DNA of 36,769 nucleotides, from contig NZ_JADEWV010000050.1 of the NCBI RefSeq assembly GCF_015207455.1, positions 1 through 36,769 on the forward strand, given 5' to 3'. The DNA comes from Microcoleus sp. LEGE 07076. GTDB lineage: Bacteria; Cyanobacteriota; Cyanobacteriia; Cyanobacteriales; Microcoleaceae. A program made the translations under genes and the position numbers. Below, piece by piece: positions 24,843-34,572 of this stretch. Positions within the stretch are counted from its first letter, which is position 1; the number at the start of each line of letters is the position of its first letter. Below the pieces are notes generated by a model. The model made no database searches. It worked only from the letters and a program-made list of their open reading frames with translations, and had not been told where the DNA came from.

Positions 24843-24965
24843 CCATTATTGTTAACTCTTTCTGTTCTTCCCTTCGCGTTCTTTGCGCCTTCGCGGTTCG
24901 TTAAAAAAATCTATATCCCAACCCATAATGATAAAATCATTTTCAGATAAATTGAGGGCAAGTAG

Positions 24966-26117
24966 TTGCTAGAAGAACGCGCTTACTGGTTAGCATGGTC
25001 GCAGATCGGCGGTATCGGGCCGACTTTGTTGCAAAGATTGCAGCAAAATTTCCCGAGTTTGGCAGCAGCTTGGACGGCTAAGCCCGTAGATTTAATGCGA
25101 GTCGAAGGGTTTGGGAAACAGACAATAGAAACGGTTTTGCAACAACGAGCAAAACTCAATCCCGAAGAATTTATCGAAAAACATCTTATTAAAAATCCCT
25201 GTTTCTGGACACCCGCAGACAAAGATTATCCCAGCTTGTTATTAGAGATTCCCAATCCGCCGCCGGTGCTGTACTATCGCGGTTTAGTTGACCTTAAGGA
25301 AAATTGCGGAATTACGCCAACGGTGGCAATTGTTGGCACTCGCAGTCCTTCGGAATACGGCCGCCGCTGGACTCGCAAATTTAGTGCGGCTTTGGCTACA
25401 AACGGTTTTACTGTGGTTTCGGGATTTGCTGCGGGAATTGATACCGAGGCTCATACAAGCTGTTTGGATGCGGGAGGCCGGACTTTGGCTGTTTTTGGTA
25501 CTGGGGTTGATGTTGTTTATCCCAAGCCAAATGAGCGGTTGTGCGATCGCCTGTTGCAGCAGGGATTGGCAATTAGCGAATATCCGGCGGGTACTCAACC
25601 GAATAGAACTAATTTTCCGCGCCGAAATCGAATAATTGCTGGCTTGAGCCGCGCTACAATTGTGATAGAAGCTCCGCACAAATCCGGTGCGTTAATTACT
25701 GCTTATCAAGCGAATGATTTTTGCCGGGATGTGTATGTTTTGACGGCAAGATTGGATGATGAGCGGTCTTTTGGTTGTTTGGAATTGCTGAGTAAAGGTG
25801 CTCATCCAATTCTCCCGAATAGCGATCGACTCTTAAGCGAAGACAGGTTGTTGGAAATGCTCGGAGCTATGCCAAAATTGGACAGAGCGGAGCAGTTGTC
25901 GCTGTTTCCGGCAAATCCGACGGTTGAGAAGCGCACGCCGCCGTTGGAGCCGGAGTTGGCAGTGGTGTTAAGTGCGATCGACTCCGGTACAATTTCTTTT
26001 GACACAATTGTGGAAGTGTCGAAATTGGAAGGGGGAACGGTTTCTGGTATACTTTTGCAGTTGGAATTGTTGGGATTAGTTTCGCAATTGCCGGGAATGC
26101 GATATCAGCGCTGCTGA
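24966..26117 (+). CDS. dprA: DNA-processing protein DprA
   Basis: The 383-residue product loads RecA on incoming single-stranded DNA during natural transformation. An N-terminal SAM/HhH-like region (1-80, GGIGPTLLQRLQ, RVEGFGKQTIETVL) precedes the Rossmann DprA core: VAIVGTRSPSEYGRRW (about 118-133), VSGFAAGIDTEAH, VFGTGVDVVYP and NFPRRNRIIAGLS. A C-terminal winged-helix region (about 320-383) follows. It starts at TTG 24966, directly after an in-frame TAG, with GAGGGC upstream, and this is the longest possible start. Length and motifs are complete. Many cyanobacteria carry dprA with pil genes elsewhere, and no other competence genes are seen here. Confidence 0.95.
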   Translation: MLEERAYWLAWSQIGGIGPTLLQRLQQNFPSLAAAWTAKPVDLMRVEGFGKQTIETVLQQRAKLNPEEFIEKHLIKNPCFWTPADKDYPSLLLEIPNPPPVLYYRGLVDLKENCGITPTVAIVGTRSPSEYGRRWTRKFSAALATNGFTVVSGFAAGIDTEAHTSCLDAGGRTLAVFGTGVDVVYPKPNERLCDRLLQQGLAISEYPAGTQPNRTNFPRRNRIIAGLSRATIVIEAPHKSGALITAYQANDFCRDVYVLTARLDDERSFGCLELLSKGAHPILPNSDRLLSEDRLLEMLGAMPKLDRAEQLSLFPANPTVEKRTPPLEPELAVVLSAIDSGTISFDTIVEVSKLEGGTVSGILLQLELLGLVSQLPGMRYQRC

Positions 26118-26181
26118 TTGAAGATTAATCGGCGGTTGAAACCGCGTCTTGTCAGATAAAATCCGCCTGCGCGGATTGAAG

Positions 26182-26288
26182 ATGATTCGGCGGTTGAAAC
26201 CGCGTCTTGTCAAACAAAATCCGCCTCCGCGGATTGAAGAGTTAAATTAAATTGTAGGTTGCGTCAGATATTGATTATTTAGATTGCA
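26182..26288. repeat. 107-bp direct repeat, copy 1
   Basis: It begins ATGATTCGGCGGTTGAAACC, contains CGGCGGTTGAAACCGCG and TCCGCCTCCGCGGA-type palindromes, and ends GTCAGATATTGATTATTTAG. A shorter partial copy lies just before it at about 26131-26181. Confidence 0.85.
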
Positions 26289-26297
26289 TCTACACAC

Positions 26298-26404
26298 ATG
26301 ATTCGGCGGTTGAAACCGCGTCTTGTCAGACAAAATCCGCCTGCGCGGATTGAAGAGTTAAATTAAATTGTAGGGTGCGTCAGATATTGATTATTTCGAT
26401 TGCA
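26298..26404. repeat. 107-bp direct repeat, copy 2
   Basis: Near-identical second copy of 26182-26288, 9 bp later. It is followed at 26450-26520 by two inverted GCGGTTTCAACCGCCGG units, so the whole block could fold into a large hairpin after dprA and before the RTX gene end. Confidence 0.85.
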
Positions 26405-26547
26405 ACCGCCTAATTTCTTAGTCCGCGGAGGCGGACATCGTTTGTATAGCCGCGGTTTCAACCGCCGGGTGACTGAGGGATTGCTTCGTTTGTATAGCAG
26501 CGGTTTCAACCGCCGGATGACTGGGGGATTTCTCCCCCTACCCAATC

Positions 26548-29500
26548 TCAAATCAATCCGAAACTCCCTGCGGTAATACTACCAGGAGAAACTCCGCCCA
26601 GAGAAGCTAAAATCTCCCCAGTTTGGGCAAACCGGATTAAAGTTGCCCCGCTATCTTGACTAATTGCCAACTGCGAGAAATCCAGCCCGCTACCCAATAC
26701 TAACAAGTCTTGACCGACTTCAAAATCTGCGATCGTATCAGTACCGGAATTGGTAGAGAGTAAGAACTTATCATTGCCTACATCTCCTACTAAAGTATCA
26801 TCCCCCAAACCGCCACTGAGGAAATCGTTACCCTGACCTCCTAGCAGAATATCATTGCCTTGACCGCCGTAGAGAGTATCTTCACCTTTTTCACCCAGCA
26901 GGATATCCTCGCCTCGATTGCCAGACATGAAGTCATTACCAGCGCCACCTGTCAAGGTGTCAAAACCCTTACCGCCGTAGAGAGTATCGTCCCCAATTCC
27001 GCCATCGGTCAAATCGTTGCCTTGATTGCCATTCATCCAATCGTTGCCGTCAATACTAAACAGCAAATCATTTCCCTTTTTGCCGCGCAAAATGTCATCA
27101 GCAGCGCTACCGAAGAGGGTATCGTCACCATCAGTGCTTTCGGTAGTATTTTCCCCATCTTTAACGAATTCAATACCGCTTTCTGGGAATGGTTCATCCG
27201 GTGTAGACGGTGCGCTGGAATCATCAGTATCTAAGGTATTGCGAACAGTTGGGTTATTAGCTGTCGCCGACTGAATTTGGGTATTGAGAGATGTGCCAGT
27301 ATTTTCGGAAATTGCCGACTGAATTGTCTTATTTCCGGCTGCAACTTGCAGTAAATCTTGGGCTACTTCTCCCTGCGCGACTTTTTGGATGCGGGCGATG
27401 TCTGTGGCGGCGTCGGAGGGCGAGGAATTGCTGGAGGCGATCGCCTTTATTCGCTGATTTCCCTCAGCAATAATTTGGGCAGCATCCGAAGCAATACTCG
27501 ATATTTGCGGTGCTTGCAGTTGACTTGTCGCCGACTGAATAATCGCCTGCACTTGTGTGGAATTGCTTAAGTCGAGAGTGCCAGATTGAATTTGATTGGC
27601 AACGGCGGAAATTACGCTAGAGGCAATCTCATTTTTCGCAGTATTTGCAGCACCGCTAATTAAATCTGTGATCAAAACAATGGTATTTTGCACCTCAGCG
27701 TGTGCTGCATAAACCGCCAAACCATTCGGATCGTTTTGAGAAATTGCCTGTAGCGGATCGTAGCTAGTCAAGTCAATTGTTGACGACAGCCCCAGTGAAG
27801 ATTTAACCTGAATTTGCGCCTGATTTTGGTCAGTACCTTGCTCGACCAACTCGGTCAATAGGGTAGTTAACGGAGTGACGACAGTAGCATCAGGTGTGGC
27901 AAATAGGGGCGTTTGCTGCGGCAAATAAGTAGAGGTATTGATGCCGTCTATCAGTACAATTCTGCCTTCATCCGGTTCGAGGTCGCCACTGTTATTTTTG
28001 TCAAACTTGTCAAGAGAGACATCTAAGTCAAAGCTGCCATCCGCGTTAGTAATTGAGAACGGTTCGTTTTCATCTTGGATTCCATTAAAGTTGGCATCGA
28101 AGAACACTGTCGCCCCGGCCATGTAACCGTTAATTGCTTTGCCCCTAGTGCTAGAACTCGGCCCCAAGCTAAAGCTAGCCAACTCAAATGTGGCAAAGTT
28201 ATTATCGTAGACTGTTTTGTAATCAAATCCGCAGGGATAAGGGAGTCTAAATTCAGGCGTGATGACTCTTTTCTTTCCGAACAATCTTATGCTTATTTCG
28301 GGGATTGTTTTATAACAAATTTCGGGTAACAGTGCTTTTACTTCAGCACCCAAGAAAGCATTAACTTGTCCTGTTACATCAAACAGTGCCGAGGGTTTGC
28401 TGATGCGGGAAGTAATTTCCGATGTTCGGATTTTGCCGTCGCCACCTTGTTTCGGTTGGAATTCTCCAATATCTATCAAATCAATGCCAACTTTTCCTTG
28501 AATTCCACCTTTGACATAGCCCTCGGCAATGCCAACATCTATCCCAGCACCCACGGCAATACTAGCGTCAAGTGTGAGTTCGTCAACATCTCGTCCTGTG
28601 CCGTCAGCATTTTCGCGATCGCTCACATAAAACCCATCCAAAACTTTACTAGCAGAACCAGAAGCAAAATTAGAGTTTTTCCATTCACTTAATCCGTAGG
28701 TATCGTAGCCAAATCCTAGATGAGCTGAAGCGCTAAACTTGCCTTCAAGTAAACCCTTGATCGGCCCCCAAATCGGAAAATCTTTCCGAATATTAAAGTC
28801 AAATCCCAGTTTTGGCATTTGATAGGTGAACACCGGAACATCCGGTTTACCTATCAGCAATTGAATCGCGGTTTGTGGCTTGGTCAAGAGTGGGATATCA
28901 AACCCATTAATATCTTGTAAAGCATTTAAGAAGTCCTTGACCTTGCCACTTGTTTTGGAGTTGATTTGTTGGTTAGCGGTTTGCTGTAGGGCAGTTTGTG
29001 GAACTGGGGAAGCATTCTGAAGATTCGCACTGTTATTGGAAACATCTATATTCCCCAGAGTGTAGGAACCTAAGTCGATTTTATCGGGAGAGTTTGCTAT
29101 TTGGGTTGCCAGCTCGACTACTTTATCAACCTTAGAAACCGCATCTAAAAAGCGAGTATCGATATCGCGACCAGAGATTTTTGCGGCCAGTTCTAGTACG
29201 CTGACTTTGCCATCTCCATTTTTATCAAATGGCTTTTCTATACCTAGTTTAGACAGTAACTTGGTGTCGGCATTAAGGAAGTTGATAACTGGTCGAAATG
29301 GTTTAATGACATCGGAAATTTTACCGACAATTGGCTTGGCAAAATTATTGACAAATGTCCCCAAATCAAGTTGCATATTGTTAAATGCAACTGTGGGCTG
29401 TTGTGGCCCAGTTAATTGACCGTTAGCGTAATTTAGGATTGGCCAATTAACCGCTAAGTCGAAGTTATAGGAGGGGAATGCAGCATTGCCGTTGACACTG

Positions 29501-32500
29501 GTGTTTCCTGTGAGACCTAGATTAGCATTGCTCGTTAAGTTGGCATTGAATAAGTCTTTGAATTGATAGTTACCTTGCAGTTCTGGCAAGGTGAGGCGAG
29601 GACCATCATTCGGGCCACCTAGATTGTCTAAGTCATTGAGCTTGACTTCGAGGTTGGCATCGACTTTAGTAGGGTTTTTGGTATCGTTTGCCAGGTCAAC
29701 TTGGAAAAAACCTAAGTTGCCTTTAGCCTTGAATTGGTCATCTAGACCCAAGTCAATGTTGGCGGTTAACTTGGTTTTGTCAGTATCTATGTAGCAGCCA
29801 AAATCTTTACTAACACCAACTCCTAGGGACAAGTTGTAGTTGTATTTTGATTGGGCTTTTCCATCTACATCTAAGCTTAGTGCTGGCACTCCTAGGTTTT
29901 TGGTGAGATTTATGTCGGGAAACTGATATTGTTTGCCAAGGGTAATTAGCAACGTGTTTTCATCAGGTGTCGAATTCCCAGTTAGAGCGACTGTGAAATC
30001 TGGCCCAAGGGCAGTGCGGAGGCTATTTTCTAGCTGACTTAGACCTTGATTAGCCCCATTTTTAATTGTATCGACTAGCTTGGTCTTGATGTTGCTAATA
30101 AAATCTGGGGAAATATTCTTGAGGGGGCCCACAATTGGTAGGTTAACTTTTTGTAATTGGTCGTCAAGAATTTTTTCAAGTTTATCCAATCCAGCTTCTA
30201 CGCCGCACCAATTCTTGTCTGTGCCGATGGTACCAGTAGGTGTGGGTACGGGCGCAGGTGTGGGTGTGGGTACCGGCGCAGGTGTGGGAGTTGGAGTTGG
30301 CGGCGCAGGTGTGGGAGTTGGAGTTGGCGGCGGTGGCGCTACATCGTTATCGGTAATCGCCACTGTCACCCCTGGAACCACCAGCACATTATACTTAGCA
30401 TCAGTGCTGCTAAGACTGTGAGTAATTTTCCCGCTGTGTGAACCTTCGACAACCGCATCGTCAACAGCTATCACAGTAACGGGTTGAGATACATTCCAAT
30501 TATTGGGTGTGAAAGTGATAGGGGCGATCGCCCCTATCTGGTTATCTGTTGTGAGAGTGAGAGTTACAGGGGCGATCGGCTGTGACGTTAACTCGATCGC
30601 ATAACTGCCATTCGCACCGCCTTCGGTAGCAGTTGTCTGCGTGGGAGTAACAGAAACACCAACCGTATCATTGTCCTGATTGGTAATACCAACATCCGCT
30701 ACCTGTCGGTTGCTGTAATTCCCATCTGTACTAACAGCAGCAGCCGTCACAATTTTGTACTCAATATCGCCGTCAGCAACATTGTCATTAACTCCAGTTA
30801 CTGTCACCGGTTGCGGCACATTCCAGTTAGCAGCAGTGAATGTTAAACTATTAGTCGAAACTGTTCCCTCAGCAACATTGTCACTGTTCAAACCGATAGT
30901 CACATTAGCAGTCGGCTGAGTATTCAGAACCACAGTAAAGTTAGCCTTACTGCCATCTTCGCCCGTAGTCAATCCCGCCGTCGGATTCACCGTAATTCCC
31001 GGAGTTTCATTGTCGTTGTTGGTGACGGCGACATCATCAGGATCGAGGTTATTGAAATTAGCATCGGTACTGACAGCAGCAGCCGTGACTATTTTGTAAG
31101 GTTGAGGGCCATCAGCTACTAAATCGTCAACACCACTCACCGTTACTGTTTGCAGTTGATTCCAGTTAGCGGGAGTGAAAGTTAAGCTATTAGTTGAAAC
31201 AGTTCCTTCGGCAACATTGTCACTGCTCAAAGCAATAGTAACGTTAGCAGTTGGTTGAGCGTTGAGTTTGACTGTGAATTCTGCTGTGCCACCTGTTTCT
31301 GTGGTTGATAATACTGTGGGATTTACCGTAAAGCCGGCAGTGTCATCATTAGTAATCGTTGTGGTAGCGGTAGCCGTAGTAATTATCGGTGTTACTCCTG
31401 GGCTGGCGGGATTTGAGAGGGTGACGGCAATGGTTTCGTCGGGTTCAACTAGGGTGTCACCTAACACATTCAGAGTAATGGTTTTTGATGTTTCACCAGC
31501 CGCAAAATTAATTGTGCCAGTAGCAGTAGTTGCCCCTGAAGTGCCGCCGATATTGTTGTAATCGCTGACGTTGGTAGCAGTTCCTCCTATTGCATAATTG
31601 ACGCTACTTGCCGCGCCAGTCTCGCCGCTGCGAGTCGCGGTGAAAGTCAGAGGAGTTGTGCCGCTATCGCCTTCTGGAATGCTGGCAGTACCCGCAGCAA
31701 CTGCATAAGAAACAGTACCGTTAGCTGCAATAGTTAATGTTGTTTGTTTTGTTGTACCTGCAACTCCTCCGGTGATTGTGCCAAAGTTGAGGATTGCGGT
31801 TTCGGCGTTTTCAGGGAGATTGTCGGGTTTGATAGTAACTGCCACATTCTGGGTGAGTGTGGCACCTGTTGCACCTGCGGGGAATGTAACAGTTGTAGGT
31901 GAAAAGGTGTAGTCTGAATTTTGGGTGGCTGTGCTGCTGGGGTTGATGACAATTGGTACTGTGACAGCAGCGTCGGGAGTGCCACTAATAGTGACGGGAA
32001 TATTAACAACGGTATCCCCAGTGCCTTCAGTACCAGCGTAGGTTGCCGCACCGAAATTCACCACAGGTGTAGTATTGAGCAAAACCGAAACGTTGTTAGT
32101 CCAATAGTTTGACGTGGCTAGGTCAAGATTCCCATCTGCATTCAGATCAGCCGCGGTGACAGTCCAGGGATTTGACCCCAAGCTATAGTTGGTGGCAGGG
32201 CTAAAAGTACCAGTGCCTGTCCCCGAAAGAACCGAGAGATTATTAGCAATAGGGGCCGAGTTGCCAACACCGTTGGCCGTAGCTAAGTCAATTTTTCCGT
32301 CTGCGTTAAAGTCACCCACGGTAACGGAACGAGGCCCTGTCCCCACAAGAAAGTTAGTGGTAGCCCCAAAGCCACCTGTGCCATTCCCCAACAATATGGA
32401 TACATTATTAGAACCTTCGTTGGCCGTGGCTATGTCAGGGTTGGTATCCGCGTTAAAATCTCCCACAGCCACAGAATAGGGGTTTGTCCCCACACTAATA

Positions 32501-33654
32501 TTAGTGGCCGCGCCAAAGCTGCCCGTGCCTGTTCCCAATAGAATCGAGACATTGTTTGAGTTAAAGTTTGCCGTCGTTAGGTCAAGTTTGCCGTCTTTGT
32601 TAAAGTCGCCTACAGATACAGACTGGGGTTGTGTCCCGACGATAAAGTTAGTGGCAGCGCCAAAGCTGCCAGTACCTGTCCCTAATAGAATAGAGACATT
32701 GTTTGAGTCAATGTTGGCTGTGGCTAGGTCAATTTTGTCATCTCCATTGAAGTCGCCGGACGTAACTGACCAGGGACTAGACCCGACGTTAAAGTTAGTA
32801 GCTGCACCAAAACTGCCTGTCCCTGTTCCTAACAAAATTGAGAGGTTATTAGTCCCCGAGTTGGCAACGGCTAGGTCAAGCTTAGTGTCTCCATTAAAAT
32901 CTGCTACCGTGACAGCAAAGGCAAGTTGTCCCACAGGAAAATTAGTGGGAGCACTAAAGCTTCCTGTACCTGTCCCTAACAAAATTGAAACGTTGTTACC
33001 GGCACGATTCGCCACGGCTAAGTCAGGCTTGCTGTCGCCGTTGAAGTCTCCGACACCGACGAATTGCGGTTGATTCCCCGCACCAAAATTAGTCGCCGCA
33101 CCAAAACTATTCAAAACGTACTCGTAACCTGCCAATACTTCGGGTTCAAAGACTAACGGTGTTTTGATTTCTCCTGTTCTGATTTCTAGTTCCCAGTCGC
33201 CGCCTTTTGCCGCGCTTCCGGTGAGGTTTTTGGAGGCGGCAACACTAGCGCCAGTTAACTCACTCAAGCGTTTGACAAATGCTTTACCTGTCTCGCCTGC
33301 TGCTACGTTGCACCCGTACAAAAGAATGTGAGATCGATTGTTGGGGATCGACTCAGTTGGTGGCGAAAACCACTTCTGTAGAGAATGCCGATCGCCCTCA
33401 ATATCATCTAAACTCAAACTACCGTCGCCCAGTTGCAAGCTACCGGGAGCACCGTGAGAAACGATGTGAATGCTGTCTATATTGGTTCGATCGCGTAAAA
33501 CTTGAGTAATTTGGTCGATCGCATCTTGGTTCCCATCCAAAACCACTACTTCCGTACCCGGTTTCACTCCGGCAATCAAACTTTGATAGTTTGGTACTTT
33601 AGTGTCGATAAAGGCGATCGCACTTCCTGAAACTCGATTATTTAAATTGGGCAT
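26548..33654 (-). CDS. Giant secreted RTX protein with DUF4347, VCBS and Calx-beta domains
   Basis: From ATG 33654 (AGGTG at 33665-33661 upstream), about 2368 residues. Order: DUF4347 (1-180) with H67 in HIVSHGAPG and C115 in LLYGCNV; seven FG-GAP/VCBS units (185-535, each with DFNxDxKxDLATAN), one seven-bladed propeller's worth; two Calx-beta-like domains; three ~110-residue beta repeats (LTFTPANWN, VADGxxxYKIVTAAAVSTD); a Pro/Thr linker (1105-1140). A long unrecognised beta-rich section (about 1145-1840) holds an EF-hand-like DKNGDGKVSVLEL (about 1475). An SdrD-B-like FDANFNGIQDENE (about 1850), a Gln/Ser-rich helical part (1920-2160), then RTX nonapeptides (GGxGNDxL, about 2170-2300) and an end without cysteine follow. 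RTX tails direct type I secretion, with Ca-dependent folding outside. It is probably a cell-surface adhesin or matrix protein. A start at 33744 adds 30 residues and is less likely. Confidence 0.92.
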   Translation of the reverse strand: MPNLNNRVSGSAIAFIDTKVPNYQSLIAGVKPGTEVVVLDGNQDAIDQITQVLRDRTNIDSIHIVSHGAPGSLQLGDGSLSLDDIEGDRHSLQKWFSPPTESIPNNRSHILLYGCNVAAGETGKAFVKRLSELTGASVAASKNLTGSAAKGGDWELEIRTGEIKTPLVFEPEVLAGYEYVLNSFGAATNFGAGNQPQFVGVGDFNGDSKPDLAVANRAGNNVSILLGTGTGSFSAPTNFPVGQLAFAVTVADFNGDTKLDLAVANSGTNNLSILLGTGTGSFGAATNFNVGSSPWSVTSGDFNGDDKIDLATANIDSNNVSILLGTGTGSFGAATNFIVGTQPQSVSVGDFNKDGKLDLTTANFNSNNVSILLGTGTGSFGAATNISVGTNPYSVAVGDFNADTNPDIATANEGSNNVSILLGNGTGGFGATTNFLVGTGPRSVTVGDFNADGKIDLATANGVGNSAPIANNLSVLSGTGTGTFSPATNYSLGSNPWTVTAADLNADGNLDLATSNYWTNNVSVLLNTTPVVNFGAATYAGTEGTGDTVVNIPVTISGTPDAAVTVPIVINPSSTATQNSDYTFSPTTVTFPAGATGATLTQNVAVTIKPDNLPENAETAILNFGTITGGVAGTTKQTTLTIAANGTVSYAVAAGTASIPEGDSGTTPLTFTATRSGETGAASSVNYAIGGTATNVSDYNNIGGTSGATTATGTINFAAGETSKTITLNVLGDTLVEPDETIAVTLSNPASPGVTPIITTATATTTITNDDTAGFTVNPTVLSTTETGGTAEFTVKLNAQPTANVTIALSSDNVAEGTVSTNSLTFTPANWNQLQTVTVSGVDDLVADGPQPYKIVTAAAVSTDANFNNLDPDDVAVTNNDNETPGITVNPTAGLTTGEDGSKANFTVVLNTQPTANVTIGLNSDNVAEGTVSTNSLTFTAANWNVPQPVTVTGVNDNVADGDIEYKIVTAAAVSTDGNYSNRQVADVGITNQDNDTVGVSVTPTQTTATEGGANGSYAIELTSQPIAPVTLTLTTDNQIGAIAPITFTPNNWNVSQPVTVIAVDDAVVEGSHSGKITHSLSSTDAKYNVLVVPGVTVAITDNDVAPPPPTPTPTPAPPTPTPTPAPVPTPTPAPVPTPTGTIGTDKNWCGVEAGLDKLEKILDDQLQKVNLPIVGPLKNISPDFISNIKTKLVDTIKNGANQGLSQLENSLRTALGPDFTVALTGNSTPDENTLLITLGKQYQFPDINLTKNLGVPALSLDVDGKAQSKYNYNLSLGVGVSKDFGCYIDTDKTKLTANIDLGLDDQFKAKGNLGFFQVDLANDTKNPTKVDANLEVKLNDLDNLGGPNDGPRLTLPELQGNYQFKDLFNANLTSNANLGLTGNTSVNGNAAFPSYNFDLAVNWPILNYANGQLTGPQQPTVAFNNMQLDLGTFVNNFAKPIVGKISDVIKPFRPVINFLNADTKLLSKLGIEKPFDKNGDGKVSVLELAAKISGRDIDTRFLDAVSKVDKVVELATQIANSPDKIDLGSYTLGNIDVSNNSANLQNASPVPQTALQQTANQQINSKTSGKVKDFLNALQDINGFDIPLLTKPQTAIQLLIGKPDVPVFTYQMPKLGFDFNIRKDFPIWGPIKGLLEGKFSASAHLGFGYDTYGLSEWKNSNFASGSASKVLDGFYVSDRENADGTGRDVDELTLDASIAVGAGIDVGIAEGYVKGGIQGKVGIDLIDIGEFQPKQGGDGKIRTSEITSRISKPSALFDVTGQVNAFLGAEVKALLPEICYKTIPEISIRLFGKKRVITPEFRLPYPCGFDYKTVYDNNFATFELASFSLGPSSSTRGKAINGYMAGATVFFDANFNGIQDENEPFSITNADGSFDLDVSLDKFDKNNSGDLEPDEGRIVLIDGINTSTYLPQQTPLFATPDATVVTPLTTLLTELVEQGTDQNQAQIQVKSSLGLSSTIDLTSYDPLQAISQNDPNGLAVYAAHAEVQNTIVLITDLISGAANTAKNEIASSVISAVANQIQSGTLDLSNSTQVQAIIQSATSQLQAPQISSIASDAAQIIAEGNQRIKAIASSNSSPSDAATDIARIQKVAQGEVAQDLLQVAAGNKTIQSAISENTGTSLNTQIQSATANNPTVRNTLDTDDSSAPSTPDEPFPESGIEFVKDGENTTESTDGDDTLFGSAADDILRGKKGNDLLFSIDGNDWMNGNQGNDLTDGGIGDDTLYGGKGFDTLTGGAGNDFMSGNRGEDILLGEKGEDTLYGGQGNDILLGGQGNDFLSGGLGDDTLVGDVGNDKFLLSTNSGTDTIADFEVGQDLLVLGSGLDFSQLAISQDSGATLIRFAQTGEILASLGGVSPGSITAGSFGLI

Positions 33655-33744
33655 AATACACCTGATTGGGGGTAAAAAAAGACAAGAATTTTCCCGGTTT
33701 CGCGACTTGCATCCGAAACTATTTTTGAAGCTTGTAGCAACCAT

Positions 33745-34061
33745 AACAGTTTTTCAGAGAATATATATAAATTTTTCTGCGTAAAAACACTTAGTTATTA
33801 AAATTTTGATAAAGATACAAAATTAATTAAGTAATATTGCGTAACAGCCAGCACGAATTTGATAATTCAACACAAAATCAATGAATTGCCAGTGTAATTA
33901 TACTTAGGTATTAATATCGTATTTTGAGACATATGTGCGATCGGGGCGGATTTATGAGATTATGGGTCTTAGGCAATTATTTCTGGTAAAACCCGCCCCT
34001 ACAAGTTTTTTGATACAATCTTTAAGGGCGATCGTAAATGAAATGCACAAGATCGGGTGCT
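33745..34061. other. Upstream region of the RTX gene, no gene seen
   Basis: AT-rich, likely containing the minus-strand promoter of the giant gene, which I cannot fix. A GGGGCGG (about 33945-33951) and CCCGCCCC (about 33990-33997) inverted pair is a common cyanobacterial dispersed palindrome. A plus-strand open frame of 90 codons at 33935-34207 runs antisense to the toxin pseudogene and is not called. Confidence 0.45.
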
Positions 34062-34331
34062 TTATTTCTGAGCAAATATTGCATCGTAATCGCCATGAGT
34101 CCCTATCCAAAACCAGACAATACCTTCAGGCTTCTCAACTCCCAGAGCTCGGTAACTGTCGCCTACTCGCACCGATTGCAATTGCTTTCGCCTGCCAACT
34201 TTTTTAAAATACAGTGAGGGGTGATACGAATCGACTTTGAATAATTCGTAATTTTTATCGGCTAAGGCTTGTATTTCTTGAGGTAGCTGGCGATAGCAGT
34301 GCTAAAAACGCCGTAAAGTCAGATGGTTCAT
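34062..34331 (-). pseudogene. Type II toxin (RelE/ParE/HigB-like), nonsense codon
   Basis: Reading from ATG 34331 gives MNHLTLRRF, a TAG at 34302-34304 (codon 10), then HCYRQLPQEIQALADKNYEL and onward for 89 codons to TAA at 34062. The rest shows SVRVGDSYRALGV and IVWFWIGTHGDYD, the strand motifs of a cyanobacterial toxin family with a RelE/ParE-type fold. The residue at codon 10 is usually Trp (FWxCY), so TGG changed to TAG. The start overlaps the antitoxin stop by the ATGA pattern. No alternative start after codon 10 would keep the first helix, so the gene is probably inactive. Family named from motifs, medium certainty. Confidence 0.8.
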
Positions 34332-34525
34332 AACACTTTAGCCAATCCCGCTTCATACTCTGCATCGACTTCATCAAGTAGCGCATCCAACCGCCCATCC
34401 TCCAAATCTTCTTCAATTTGCCGGTCTCAGACTTGTTGGCGATACTCTATCAGCCAAGTCGTTAGCTCCGAGAGTTCCTTAACCGACAAGTTCATAATTG
34501 CTGTTTCAAGTTCTTTAACGCTCAT
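34328..34525 (-). pseudogene. Antitoxin of the same module, nonsense codon
   Basis: ATG 34525 opens MSVKELETAIMNLSVKELSE and runs to QV, where TGA at 34427-34429 (codon 33) interrupts. The same frame continues DRQIEEDLEDGRLDALLDEV to the natural TGA at 34328, 65 codons in all. The stop stands at the W of the VWDRQIE motif seen in related small antitoxins, a TGG to TGA change. The intact form would be a short helical antitoxin, co-translated with the toxin through the 4-bp ATGA overlap. It might still yield a 32-residue N-terminal peptide. The functional call follows from the partner and gene order. Confidence 0.78.
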
Positions 34526-34572
34526 ACATTTTGCCACATTATGATATTATTAATATAGCAAATTATTCGCAA

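Noticed and set aside
33935-34207. 90-codon plus-strand frame before the toxin-antitoxin pair
   Set aside because: Its second half is antisense to the toxin frame, which carries clear family motifs.
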